From Protea cynaroides (lineage: Eukaryota > Streptophyta > Magnoliopsida > Proteales > Proteaceae), in contig CM053269.1 in NCBI GenBank assembly GCA_028583415.1, positions 41,281,016 to 41,345,015 of the forward strand: a stretch of DNA of 64,000 nucleotides, in the 5' to 3' direction. Under the pieces are notes generated by a model. That model saw only the letters and a program-made list of their open reading frames with translations, searched no databases and was not told where the DNA came from. Every line of letters begins with the position of its first letter. The stretch's first letter is position 1. Position numbers and translations under genes: made by a program. This document shows positions 48,060-59,223 of the stretch, piece by piece.

Positions 48060-51000
48060 TTGCAGGTATCTTTTTTGTCGAAAAGGTTAGGGTATTCCTC
48101 TCGTCTCGCGTTCTCCTCCTCCCATGTAATTTCTTTTACATCTTGGCTTTTCCAATGCATTTTTAACGTTATAGATATCTTTGTTCCGGAGGTATTGTAC
48201 CTTTCGTCTTGTGAACATCACTGGTACCACCTCGAATGTCAAATCTTCTGTCAAGTCTGGTGGGTTTGTTGTCAAGATGTGCGATGGATCTCTGACATAC
48301 TTCTTCAGTAGTGAACATGAAACACATCATGAACACCTAACATGGATGGTGGCAGCGACAGTTGATACGCCACATTACCACGTCTGGTCAGTATCTCGTA
48401 TGGTCCCACATATCTGGGGCAAAGCTTCTCCTTTTTATCGAACCGTTTTAGACCTCGCAAAGGTGATATCTTCAGAAATACCTTATCACTCACTGCAAAC
48501 TCCAGATCTCAACGTCTATTATTTGCGTAAAGTTTTTGTCAAACTTGAGCTGTCTCTACCCTTTATTTAATTTGATCAATCGCTCGACAAGTTTCTTCTA
48601 CGAATTTCGGTCCTATGATCCTTCTTTCTCCCACTTCGTTCCATAACCGAGGTGTCCGGCATTTCTTTCCATCGAGTGCCTTATATGGAGCCATTTGAAT
48701 CATAGCTTGATTATTGTTATTATAAGTGAACTTGATGGGCGATAGCTTATCATCCAAGCTACCTTGAAATCTATGGTACACGTTCGAAGCATATCCTCAA
48801 AGATCTGGATAGTTCTCTCTGACTGCCCATCTGTCTTAGGATGAAAAACTGTACTGAATTTTAGCTTGGTTCCCATGGCTTTCTATAATCCTTCCCAGAA
48901 CTTGGATGTAAAATGGAGATCTCTGTCAGACACTATACTCTCCGACACATCGTGAAGTCTGACTATGTTATCCATGTATAGTTTGGCTAACCTGTCCATG
49001 GTGTACTGAGGTCTGACAGCGATGAAGCACGCTGTCTTAGTGAGTCGGTTTACTATCACCCAAACTGCATCTACTGACTTTGGTGTTAAGGGTAGGCTAG
49101 TGATGAAATCCATTGTAATACAATCTCACTTCCATGTTGGCTCTGGTAGTGGTTGTAATAACCCTGCTGGTTTTTGTCTTTCCGCTTTTACTTGCTGGCA
49201 ATTCAAACATTGGAATATGAACCAAACCACATCCGCTTTCATACTCCTCCACCATAGTCTCCGTTTTTACTTACTGGCAATTCAGACATTGGAATACTAA
49301 ACAAACCACATCCGCTTTCATACCCCTCCACCAATACAGTCTTTTCAGATCATGGTACATCTTAGTGCTTCCTGGATGTACCGAATATGGAGTATAATGG
49401 GCTTTTGTCATGATTCTATCTTTGATGTCTGAGTTCTCACTCTCAGGTATACATAATCGTCCACGATACCTGAGTACCTTGCCTGCATCCAAGGTGAAGT
49501 CGGGGTTAGTTTACCCTTTTCTAGATCTTCTTGCGCTGTCCTAAGGTGTGGGTCTTGTAGGATTGCTGCTTTCACCTCATCTATCAGATCTGGCAAGATC
49601 TTTAACGCTGCGAACATAAGCATGAATTTGTAAATCAACCCTTGTGCCACTAGATCCTCTGCTGACTCTAGTATATGCTGACTCTAGTATATGCTGTTCT
49701 TCATTCTCTATTGAGTCAGATGTTGCAAAATACAGTGTGGCGCTTGTACTAGGTCCTGCCTCAGATTTCGACACCCATTTTCTACTTAAGGCATCAGCCA
49801 CAACGTTTACTTTACCCGGATGGTACTGGATGTCACAATCATAGTCTTCCAATGATTCTAACCACCTCCTCTGCCTCATAATCAGGTCTTTCTCAGTGAA
49901 AAGGTAAGTTAGGCTCTTGTGATCGGACTTGATTTGAAACTTTTCACCAGTCAGGTAATGCCTCCAATTCTTGATTGCATGAATGACCGCAACCAACTCC
50001 AGATCATGCGTAGGGTAGTTCTTTTCATGCTCCTTCAACTGTCTTGAAGCGTAGGCGATCACCTGTTCTCCTTGCATCAATACACGTCCAAGACCCAAAC
50101 CCGATGCATCCATATATAAAGTGAACAGCAGGCCTAGTGTTGGAATAGTCAAGATAGGTGCAGAAAATAATCTTGACTTCAGAGTGATATGAATTTCTTT
50201 CCCTTCTTAGTTAGCCTGGTCAGTGAAATGGCGATCCTTGAATAGTCTTCCACAAATCTCCGGTAGTAACCAACTAAACCCAGAAAGCTACGAATCTCAA
50301 CAACTGACTTCGGCGCTTCCCATCCTACTATTGTTGCAATCTTGCTTGGATCCACTTTGATACCGTTTGCAGATACTATGTGACCCAAGAAAACCACTTT
50401 CTTTAGCCAAAATTCACACTTCTTGAATTTTGCATAGAGCTTCTCCCTCCTCAGCCGTTGTAGGGCTGCTCTCAAGTGTGTTGTATGCGTATCATTGTCA
50501 TTTGAGCAGACCAATATGTCGTTAATGAATACAATGACCGAAGTGTCCAACATGTCATGAAACACTCGGTTCATCAGTTCCATAAATGATGCTGGGGCAT
50601 TGGTCAACCCAAACGACATCACATGGAACTCGTAATGCCCATATCTTGTCCTGAAAGCAGTCTTCGAAATATCTCCAGCCTTGATCATTAGTTGGTGATA
50701 CCCAGGTCTAAGATCAATCTTTGAGAAAACCTTTGCACCTTGTAACTGATCGAATATGTCGTCAATCCTAGGCAAATGGTATTTGTTCTTGATGGTTAAC
50801 TTGTTCAACTCTGAGTTGATACATAGACGTACGCTTCCATCCTTCTTCTTCACGAACAATACAGGTGCTCCCCACGGTGATATACTTGGCCGTGTGAAAC
50901 CCTTATCTAGCAATTCTTGTAGCTGGGTCTGCAACTCTTTCAGCTCTGTAGGGGTCATCCTGTAAGGTGCCTTAGACACCGGTGCTGACCCTGCCATAAG

Positions 51001-51768
51001 GTCTATCATGAACTCTGTAGCCCTGTCTAGAAGGTAGTCAGGGTAGATCATCTGGAAATACATCTGAGAACTCTCGTACCACATTTAGATCTTCCATCTT
51101 TGACACCTTTGCAATAACATCAACCACAGACACTAGGTATCCAACTCCTCCTTTCTCTAGACATATCTTAGCTTTGAGAGCGGAGAGGATCAACTTCTGC
51201 TTCCTTGGCAATTTAGTTCTTGTGAAGCTGAACTCTTTTCCATTATCATCCTTGAAAGCAAGCTTCCTTTCAGTACATAATAGACTAGCCGAATGCTGGC
51301 CTAACCAATCCATCCCCAAGATGACGTCAAAGTCTGCCGTCTCAAATTGAATCAGATTTGCTTCTAGGTTCTGCTCATCAATATAAACTGGGCACGACCC
51401 ATAGCATTCATTCAAAACCACTTCCAATCCCAATGGAGAACACACTATCAAGCTCGGAGTCAAGGGCTTGATAGGTAACTCCAATTTCTTTCCAAAGGAT
51501 ATGGAAACAAAAGAGTGGGTAGCCCAGAGTCAAAGAGGAAACTGGTACACCAGCTATTACAATTCATGGAGTTTAATTAACCCTTAGTCTACATGCTCAT
51601 ACATAATAATGCAGTAAATAAAATAGTAAGAGACGAAATCATACCAGTAACCACATCAGGTAATGCGGCTGCTTCCTTAGTGGTGACTGCAAATACCTTC
51701 TCTTGTTATAGTTGCTTCTTTGGAAGAGTGCAAGTCCTCGCATAATGACCCATTTGCTGAGAGCAAGT
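48060..51768 (-). pseudogene. Broken gypsy gag-pol
   Basis: Read right to left: the last part of a gag zinc knuckle (QQMGHYARTC, about 51755). Next is protease-to-RT linker (VILGMDWLGQHSA, about 51310). RT spans 51084-50179, in which the usual F/Y-x-D-D motif reads FINDILVCS (about 50525), a loss of a catalytic aspartate. RNase H spans 50152-49577 (start [11 protein letters not shown]). The integrase HHCC region is at 49492-49271 and the integrase core at 49113-48883 (MDFITSLPLTPKS). A C-terminal region follows with RYVGPYEILTRRGNVAYQL and VPVMFTRRKVQYLRNKDI. Stops and frameshifts separate these blocks. Confidence 0.9.
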
Positions 51769-54700
51769 TGTCACACCTCAATTCTGGCTGAACCAAAAGT
51801 GTGAGTGAACCGTCATTAAACCAACGGTTCACACCAGGATCTCAATAAGACCGTGTCCACACAAACCATTGCACATTAATCATAATCAAAATATAATTAA
51901 ATACAACAAAAATCTTAACATAATTGAACTGAGTATTCTACTGATAAATAAATAGTTTATCCAATTATTCAAACACCAAAACGTAAATAATATCTTTACA
52001 TTATTTATAAGTCAAAACTGAAATAAAATAAAATAAAATAAAGAATCCTAGAGGTATATGCAGTAAGGGCACTTGCATGAAACATCATGCTCGTCCTCTT
52101 CTGCTTGCACATCCAATGCAACAATATCTCCGTACACTGGAGCGTCCACAAAATCTTTCACAGTATAACCTGCATTAACATCTAAAAACATGTATATATA
52201 CAAGAGTGAGCTCACAACTTAACTCAGTAAGAAAATCAGACAATGCAATAAACAATATGCATGAGTAACATTCACATTTGGTTTGGTATACGTGCACAGT
52301 GCTATGGTAAGGTTTGGCGGTCATCGCATCTCCATGTACGAGAGTGTGAGCACGTCTAATGGAACACACACCGCTGTCGTCCCACATCACTCACTATGGT
52401 ATAGAGATAGAGATAGAGCTAGAGTCTGGTGGGTAGGCGACGCCTCAATCCCACGTCTTCCCCCTGATACCCTACTCTGTACTAATACCTACACCCCTAT
52501 TGGCGAGGGCTTGTAAGTGGATTCGTCATTAATTAGGCTTACATGTCATCACAATATTCCTATCCCAGCACAGCTCCGTACTACATAGAGATAGGGCTCG
52601 AGCCTAACGGTCAGGTCATAGACCACAATGCCACGTCCTCCCCTTGATACCCTACCTGTACCAAACATTCATTGATAGTAGCAATACGAAAAGGTGTTAG
52701 TGTGAGGAATGATCCCAGACCCTAGGCCCTTCCCATTCCACACACCAATGAAAACATTCACGTGCCTAACATACAATCCTAGCATAGCGAGTATGCATGA
52801 ACAATTATAATAACAGACATAAAGATGACATGTTAATATGCACAATCATCACGCCACAAATACAGGAATAATTAACAACGTTTTACTATTATTAGTTAAT
52901 TAGGGTTTAGGTCCGATTCCCTTACCTGACGCTTGATAAGAAGTCTCCTCTACATTATAGAGTCCAACCTTGCTATCAACAGATCCTATATATCATTAGG
53001 GTTGTTAGAATTAGATCCATAGGGTTTACATTGGTTGGAACCCAACTGGGTCAAAACCCACCCCAGTATGTACATACCGGTCACACATACCGGTCGCAAG
53101 TCACTCTACAGTGGTGTGACCGATATGGTCGACCGGACACTTCTGGGAGCCTTCCCTAGAGATACTGGTCGTAGTACCTGTCGCACATAGTGCCTCCGGT
53201 ATGGTTGATCGGGATACCTCTGTAAGACTACCAACATGGTGTTCATCTTCCGTCGGTTTTCCAACTTAACTTTTAGGGTTCCTCTTATGCATTCTAGGCA
53301 TGAGCAACGTATTAGGATGAGTTTTATCTCCCATTGTAGTCCTACATTCTGATGAACCCTAGTTTAGAATTTATATCTAGGTCCGTTGAACAAATTAGGG
53401 TTTATCGACAAGGTAGGGTTTTAGATCAATACCTAGTCTTGCACAGTATTGATCAACATCTATGTGATTCCCAGGCTGACACTGAGAGAGGGGGTGAATC
53501 AGTGATCACTAAAAACTTTCCTACAACTGTGTAGACTATCCAGACCAACCACACTATGCTACCAAGAGCTGACTGGGGTGATCATTCACACATTTGTCCT
53601 GTTAACACATTTTGTATAACACACCATACCAAACATCTACAGGTATCCATATTAGAGGCTTGGCCTACCAAGTGTGTACACTCAGACCTGTAACCGACAC
53701 ACTTCAAATGCACAACACACACAATCACATCCACAACATAGTATGTAACGTGGTTCACCTATCACACGCTGTGATAGCTACTCCATGGGGTAATATCCTA
53801 AACAGGGTTTCGTATTATGCCCAATACACTACTCAAGATGATTTTGTTGCTACTACAGCTCAAGTGCTACAACACAAATACATTCCAAGCAACAACTTGG
53901 AATCCAAGCAACAACCCCAATCCTGTCAAGCCCCTACTTGACAGGTTACAGAGAATAATTAATGAATTGATTACAAACCCTTCTTAGACATCACAAATAC
54001 TACAACATAGGGTTTGTGCGCGTGATTACCTTCCCAGCATGATCACGATATGTGTAGAGTTTACCAAGCAGGCTTTTCTAGTTCTTCAAAGGTGGTGGGT
54101 GAGCTTCTTTACTAAAAATGGGAGTTCGACATTCTCCCAATGTTTTTTGCACAACTCCAACTTCATCAGATTCTCAAAACACTCTCACACGACCTCTGCC
54201 TAACTCCAGTAAGGCATAGATGAAGAATAAAGATAGGTAGGGATCAAAGAACATCTCCAAAGTGCTCCATACTAAGGTTTTCAACAAAAAATCGCACTTT
54301 TTTCTCTTTGGAATTTCTCTCAACTGGTTGCAATAGGTAGAGCTTCGAAAATGGAGTTCAAGGGACTTTGAATCACCCCAATCCGAGTTCGGACTGCCAA
54401 GATATGGCCATCAAAAGATTGACCAGCCTGATTAGATTAAATGGCATCTTGGGGTCTGATTCGGTGTGCCGCGCCACACTCGAACGCCGCCTCCGCTGAC
54501 CGGTCAGACGCATCTATCACCCATTGATTGGTCAGAAAGGAATCGTGCAAAATTGGCCGTCGGATCTGTCCGTGAAAGGCGGGAACTTCTCTGGGCCGTT
54601 CGATTATCCAAATCGCGTCAAGTGATGTCGGCAGCGATGCTAGTAGTGCTATTAGGATTTGTACCACCGATGCACCATAGAGACGCCACACTGAATCAAG

Positions 54701-55954
54701 GATCCACTTTTGTGTGATGCGAACCACTTTAATAAACTGCATTCAACCAATAAAAAAGCTTGCGCAAGCATCTTCACAGAACGTTCGAAGAACATTAAAT
54801 CCCACCATTTTTCTGATCCTTGGATAGGGATCGGACCTTCGTGGTTCTTCTCTGGTCGTTTATTTGGAATCATCACATAATTTCTTCTGATCAAAATACC
54901 CCTGATGCACATGCGGGGGCTTGCGAGGCACGTGGTTGGCTGGCCTTACGGGCATGCGGGCCTACGAGCCTTGCGAGCTTGCGAGGAGCTGGCTGCACTG
55001 CTACTGCTGACCTGCGGCATGGCACAAGGTGTTGTGCACATGGCTGCCTGTTGTGCTGTGCTACTGGGCAGGGCATGGCCTGCTGGGCTATGCTGCTGGG
55101 CAGGGCATGGGCTGACCTGGCCTGTGTGTTGGCTGGGCTGCCTGGCTGGCTGGCCAGCTAGATGATCTGGCTGTTTAGGTGGCTGGCCACCTCTGGTGGG
55201 ACCCACCTAGTTCCACACTCTCTCCTCTTTCTCTCTCTACATTCTCACTCTCTCCTCTTTATACTTTCTCTCGCTACATTCTCTCTCTCTTCATTCTTTG
55301 TCATATTTTTGGTCTTCAACCATATAAGGAGCCTGTTGATTGTCCACTTTGACTGTTAACTGTTTACACTGTTTGCAGAGAATCTCTCTCCTCTATATCA
55401 CTCAGCCAAGGTTGCCAACAATGACAACACACTCTGTACTGCTCATAAGCTCATAACTGCTCAATATGGGCAAGGTTCCAACAATCTAAATCAACCTAAG
55501 AACTAGAGAGGTACAGGCACTTATCGTTGGTCTATGAACTATGACGTTCTTCTTCCAACGGAATCTCCTCTGCAACCTTCCTTAGCTTATTTCTCCTCTT
55601 CAGATCTCGTTCTCGTCTCTAAGGTTTGTGAGAGTCAACAAAGAGGATCTAAGGAGGTTTAAGAGTCATTATATAGACTAGGGTAGGTTTTAGGAGAGGT
55701 TCTACATAAGGTAAGTCTCTAAGATTGAGATTTGGAAGGCAGGACCCACTTAGATCCGTTTCCAAATCTAATTGATCTGTCCTTGCAGACATATCGGTCG
55801 ACCAGTATAAAATTCCTAAATCTGTTTTGTCTATTTTCATACATGGACTTGTGGTTTGTCATCCGCTCGTCCCATCTGGTCCGGTTATGATTGGAAAACC
55901 TATTACGACACGAAATATAGGTTCAGATCGGATTCGTGGAGTGCGGGTCTTACA
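51769..55954 (-). repeat. 5' LTR of the gypsy element, with nested solo LTR
   Basis: Matches the 3' LTR at 51769-53462 and 55484-55954. The middle 2021 bp is a separate insertion with a 5-bp target duplication. Confidence 0.9.
53463..55483. mobile_element. Solo LTR (2021 bp) nested in the gypsy LTR
   Basis: Starts TGTGATTCCC and ends TTCCAACA, flanked by ATCTA at 53458-53462 and 55484-55488. There are no coding motifs for gag or pol inside. A GC-rich low-complexity block with many GCTGG/GGGC words lies at about 54905-55200, and CT-rich sequence at about 55210-55300. TG..CA ends plus a 5-bp duplication fit a solo LTR left by recombination; its orientation is not certain. Confidence 0.85.
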
Positions 55955-56314
55955 TCCCGTGCTGAGGCTGCATGTTTTGAATTCCTGAAAGCCAATGGTT
56001 ATGATCAATAGGTGGCCTCGATTGCTAATGGGAGTACAGGGTCCTCAAAGTTGTGGCAACCACCTCCTACAAGTTTTGTTAAACTGAATATGGATACTGC
56101 ATTTCGAGATGAAAGGGTGAAACAGTGGTATTGGTATTGTAATGAGAGCATCTGATTGCTCTACTATTACTGCTATTTCTAGGGCTGAAACTTTTTCAAC
56201 AGTTGCTATTGGTGAAGCACTTGTCATTCGTGCGGGTTTGTTTCATGCCATTAATTCCAACAATTTGTGTATTCCACTTTGGATCACAATTGTGAGAGAG
56301 AGAGAGAGAGAGGG

Positions 56315-58139
56315 TAAATAAGCAACTAATAATGAGAAGGGTTTTACTCCACAAGTATATCAATGTATTGGTGTATGGATTGAGTGAATCTAGCTGTTAA
56401 ATCACTTACTGGACCGATTGCTCAACTTGAGATGAACCGAACCCCTAATAATGTGTCTACTCTCTAGATTGAAAAGATCAGGAAAGAAATTAATCATTAA
56501 GATTTGTCTTTTCCTAAGTGGTTGGATAGGACATAGGAGACACGATAGTTGGGGAGGGAGAGGGATGGGGGACATGATTTGGTTTTAATAAGATTTGCAA
56601 GAGACATGCATGGTCGGAGAGAAGAAAGAATTGGGAAGGAAAAAACGTGGGAGGTATGGAGACCATGGTTCAAGCCCTCAAGGTATCCGTATTGGTATCA
56701 AATCAGTTGATTCGCATTAGTTTTGGACTTGACCAACTCCGATCAGATCCTTAATCTGATCTCTTTCTTAATATTTTAACATTATCGACCATGTTTCAGT
56801 TTCTTGTCGGATCTATATACAAATCCAATACGATCTGGATCGGTTTTGAACATGGTTGGTACCGTGTCGGATACCTGGATTTTGAACCTTGATGGGGACA
56901 TACCATGGTTCAAGGTATCAGTATCGACTCATTGGCCATGGTATTGTTTCTGTCCAAACTAATCCGATCCCGATTTGGATTTGTTGGTTTTACCCAGAAT
57001 TGGTCTGGTTTGGATTTGTATCGGTCTTCAACTTGGTGTCAGCCAATTTTTATTTATTATTTAAAATTTAAAAAAAAATATTTTTTATCATAGATGAACA
57101 TTATGTGGTAATCAAACCAATTGAATGATGGACATGTGTTATTAAAAAAACTAAAACAAAGAATGTGAGGTTTTTTGGTTGTTAAACACTAGTGATGTTC
57201 TTGCTACAATATGATATGTTTAGGAAGTCTTCCTAAATGGTCTTAAGAATCTCTCAAATCACATGTTACTTGGATCTAAAATATCTATTTCATGAAACTT
57301 GCTATTGGACATTTAAGTAAATGATGCATTGATAAATTCAAAACTTTTTTTTTTTGTGGAAAAAAGATCTTCTCCAGTTGTTCTATCTTTTAGTCGTGAT
57401 TCAAACATTGAATGAATTCTAGTTATTGGATCACAGCTGAAGCGACTCCAGCGACAGGAGAGGTTCCAAACCCGTCTCTTGCTCGTGTTGCAGAGTTCAT
57501 CATTGCCTTTCTTTGAATTGTTGAGCCCCACAACTATTTGGTCTTGACGTGTAAAAGTTTGCAACGGCTGTGAGCTGTGACCAAAGTCAACTTATCAGTC
57601 AAAAGACCAAAGGAATGGATCCAAATTATTTCTTGTTGTTTGAGAGGTATCAATCGAGATCGCACTGCTGGCCTTCACCCTATACACGTATCGATACATC
57701 AGTACACACCGTGTGAAGGCCTCGACTAGATGACAAGAGACGATTTTTATCTCCAAAAAGAATGCATAACTGACAAGGTGCTACCAAACCTCAAGAAAGC
57801 ATGACTCATGACTGAAACTCTCAAGAGAGAGAGATTAAGTATTATTTTGACAAAGGGTAAAATACAGTTGATATGTTTAACTTATAAAAAAAAAAAGGTT
57901 AGGTTTGAGCCTTTGAGGTAATAGTTCATGTTTGTAATATTACATTTGGGGTTCCTTATTAATCTGAAAATATTTTCTACTTCGCCCATGGCTAGTTCTC
58001 AACTCCACTTGCACTGTCCTCCCAAAGCTCCACCCTCTCTAGCTCTGCCCTTACCCTCGCCTCTCTACCCCCACCACAAGCATCCCTATCACCCTACCTC
58101 ATCCTCTGTTCTTATTTAAAAGAAAAATATTTATTTGTG
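56315..58139. other. Intergenic DNA right of the LINE
   Basis: No gene was recognised. At about 56660-56940 a repetitive block with ACCATGGTTCAAGG and ATTTTGAACCTTGATGG at its ends and many GATCGG/CCGATC words looks like a decayed fold-back element. The remainder is AT-rich. Confidence 0.45.
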
Positions 58140-59209
58140 ATAAAGGTATAAGGAAAAACCATCCTAGATGAATCTCAATGTTACTGTTAACCTCAAACCA
58201 AAGATGAAAACTTATCACGAATATCATGTCACTTGTTTAATTTAAGAAATGAAGAAGAATGTCATACCTTTTTTTTGACGATTTGAAAATTTCTTTTGTT
58301 GAAGCACTCTACCTGTGATGAAGAACTTTTTCTGTTGTTGAAGAACCTATGATGATTAGACAAACAATGCCACTTGATTTCCAAGGATCTCACAAGCAAT
58401 CAGGGTGCTCACCCCAGCTGGACAGGTATACCATATCTTGATATTTTGAACTTTTTCCTCCCCTTGCCTGTGTGACCTTGAGATGTTTTTATATCTCTAG
58501 GGTGGAGATGACCAGCCATAAAGTCCAACCCTAAGTGAGATGCTAGCCTCCTAATGCCATATCCAGATTGCCTTTTGGCATACCTTGACAATTACCACAA
58601 GTGCCCCTAAATAATAAATAGGGACACAAAATACAAAACTGCCATTTTTTATAAAACCAAAAAGATTTTGCAACGAAAAATAAAAATAAATAATATTTTA
58701 GATTTATAAATAAAAAATATTTGATGCAAAATCAAACATAATAACATTATTCAAATTGGCAGTTTGTAGGTACGCGTACACTCTTATAATTGTCAAGTCA
58801 CTGGCAATGAACATTAGGCACTAAGGTCACCACTCAACGTACACGTGGTCTTACCATGAAGGACTTCACAGACCATATGGCCACGACCGTCGAGAGACTA
58901 GTCCCCATGTCTCCCATAGTCTGAGCAATTTTGACTTGCACCCCTCAAACCTATCATGGTCCAATCAATGCCTATGTAAGCACATAGCGCATCATGATAG
59001 GTGCGGTCAAGCCAAGGACTACAAAGTGGCTCATTTGAATAATCATCTGCAAAACCAGTCTATTAATACAATAGACAAAAACAATGGTACCATATAACAA
59101 ATTTATAAGCCACAAAACATGTAAGTCACATGTCACATATATATACCTCAAAATAGAGATAGAAATGCCCAAAGAGAATAAACCTGTGTTGGGCCACACA
59201 AAACCAACA
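58140..59209 (-). repeat. 3' LTR of the right-hand copia element (inner end uncertain)
   Basis: The LTR starts at 59209 (minus strand TGTTGGTTTTGTGTGG) right after a purine-rich AAGTGGGAGAC tract. A TATA-like GATATAAAAAC (minus strand, about 58500-58490) fits an LTR promoter. The other end was not located; about 58310 or 58140 are candidates because the matching 5' LTR is outside the window. Confidence 0.55.
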
Positions 59210-59223
59210 GTCTCCCACTTGGC

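Larger units (their letters stand above)
45803..55954 (-). mobile_element. Ty3/gypsy chromovirus-like element inserted in the LINE
   Basis: The LTRs are at 45803-47967 (3' LTR, 2165 bp) and 51769-55954 (5' LTR, 2160 bp without its nested insert), both TGTAAGACC...TGTGACA on the minus strand. Internal DNA (47968-51768) holds protease, RT, RNase H, integrase and a Tekay-like C-terminal region in gypsy order. A polypurine tract (AAAGATGGGGGAG, minus strand) precedes the 3' LTR. The 5' LTR joins directly to the gag zinc-knuckle region, so the primer site and most of gag are missing. Flanking five bases are TCCTA and TCCCG. Confidence 0.9.
41520..56314 (+). mobile_element. LINE interrupted by a gene fragment and by a gypsy element
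   Basis: LINE sequence is present in three blocks. 41520-43770 has an N-terminal linker and endonuclease (MKLLSWNCQGLGSPLTV, about 42190; METKMRRRKLE, 42289; TQAPTYTWNNKRQG) up to the start of RT (FKSPGLDGFPHCFYQTFW). 44890-45802 has the region after RT and zf-RVT (LCRRCGSEEESIAHILLRC, about 45510). 55955-56300 has the C-terminal RNase H-like part (KLWQPPPTSFVKLNMDTAF, about 56052). The catalytic RT core is missing. The third block continues the protein text exactly where the gypsy element cut the second. All blocks carry stops and frameshifts. Confidence 0.83.

Noticed and set aside
54820..55206. Ala/Cys/Gly-rich frames on both strands
   Set aside because: GC-rich low-complexity block of the solo LTR; no protein family.
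56660..56940. MITE with ACCATGGTTCAA ends
   Set aside because: Inverted ends are imperfect and no target duplication was found; left as a decayed repeat.
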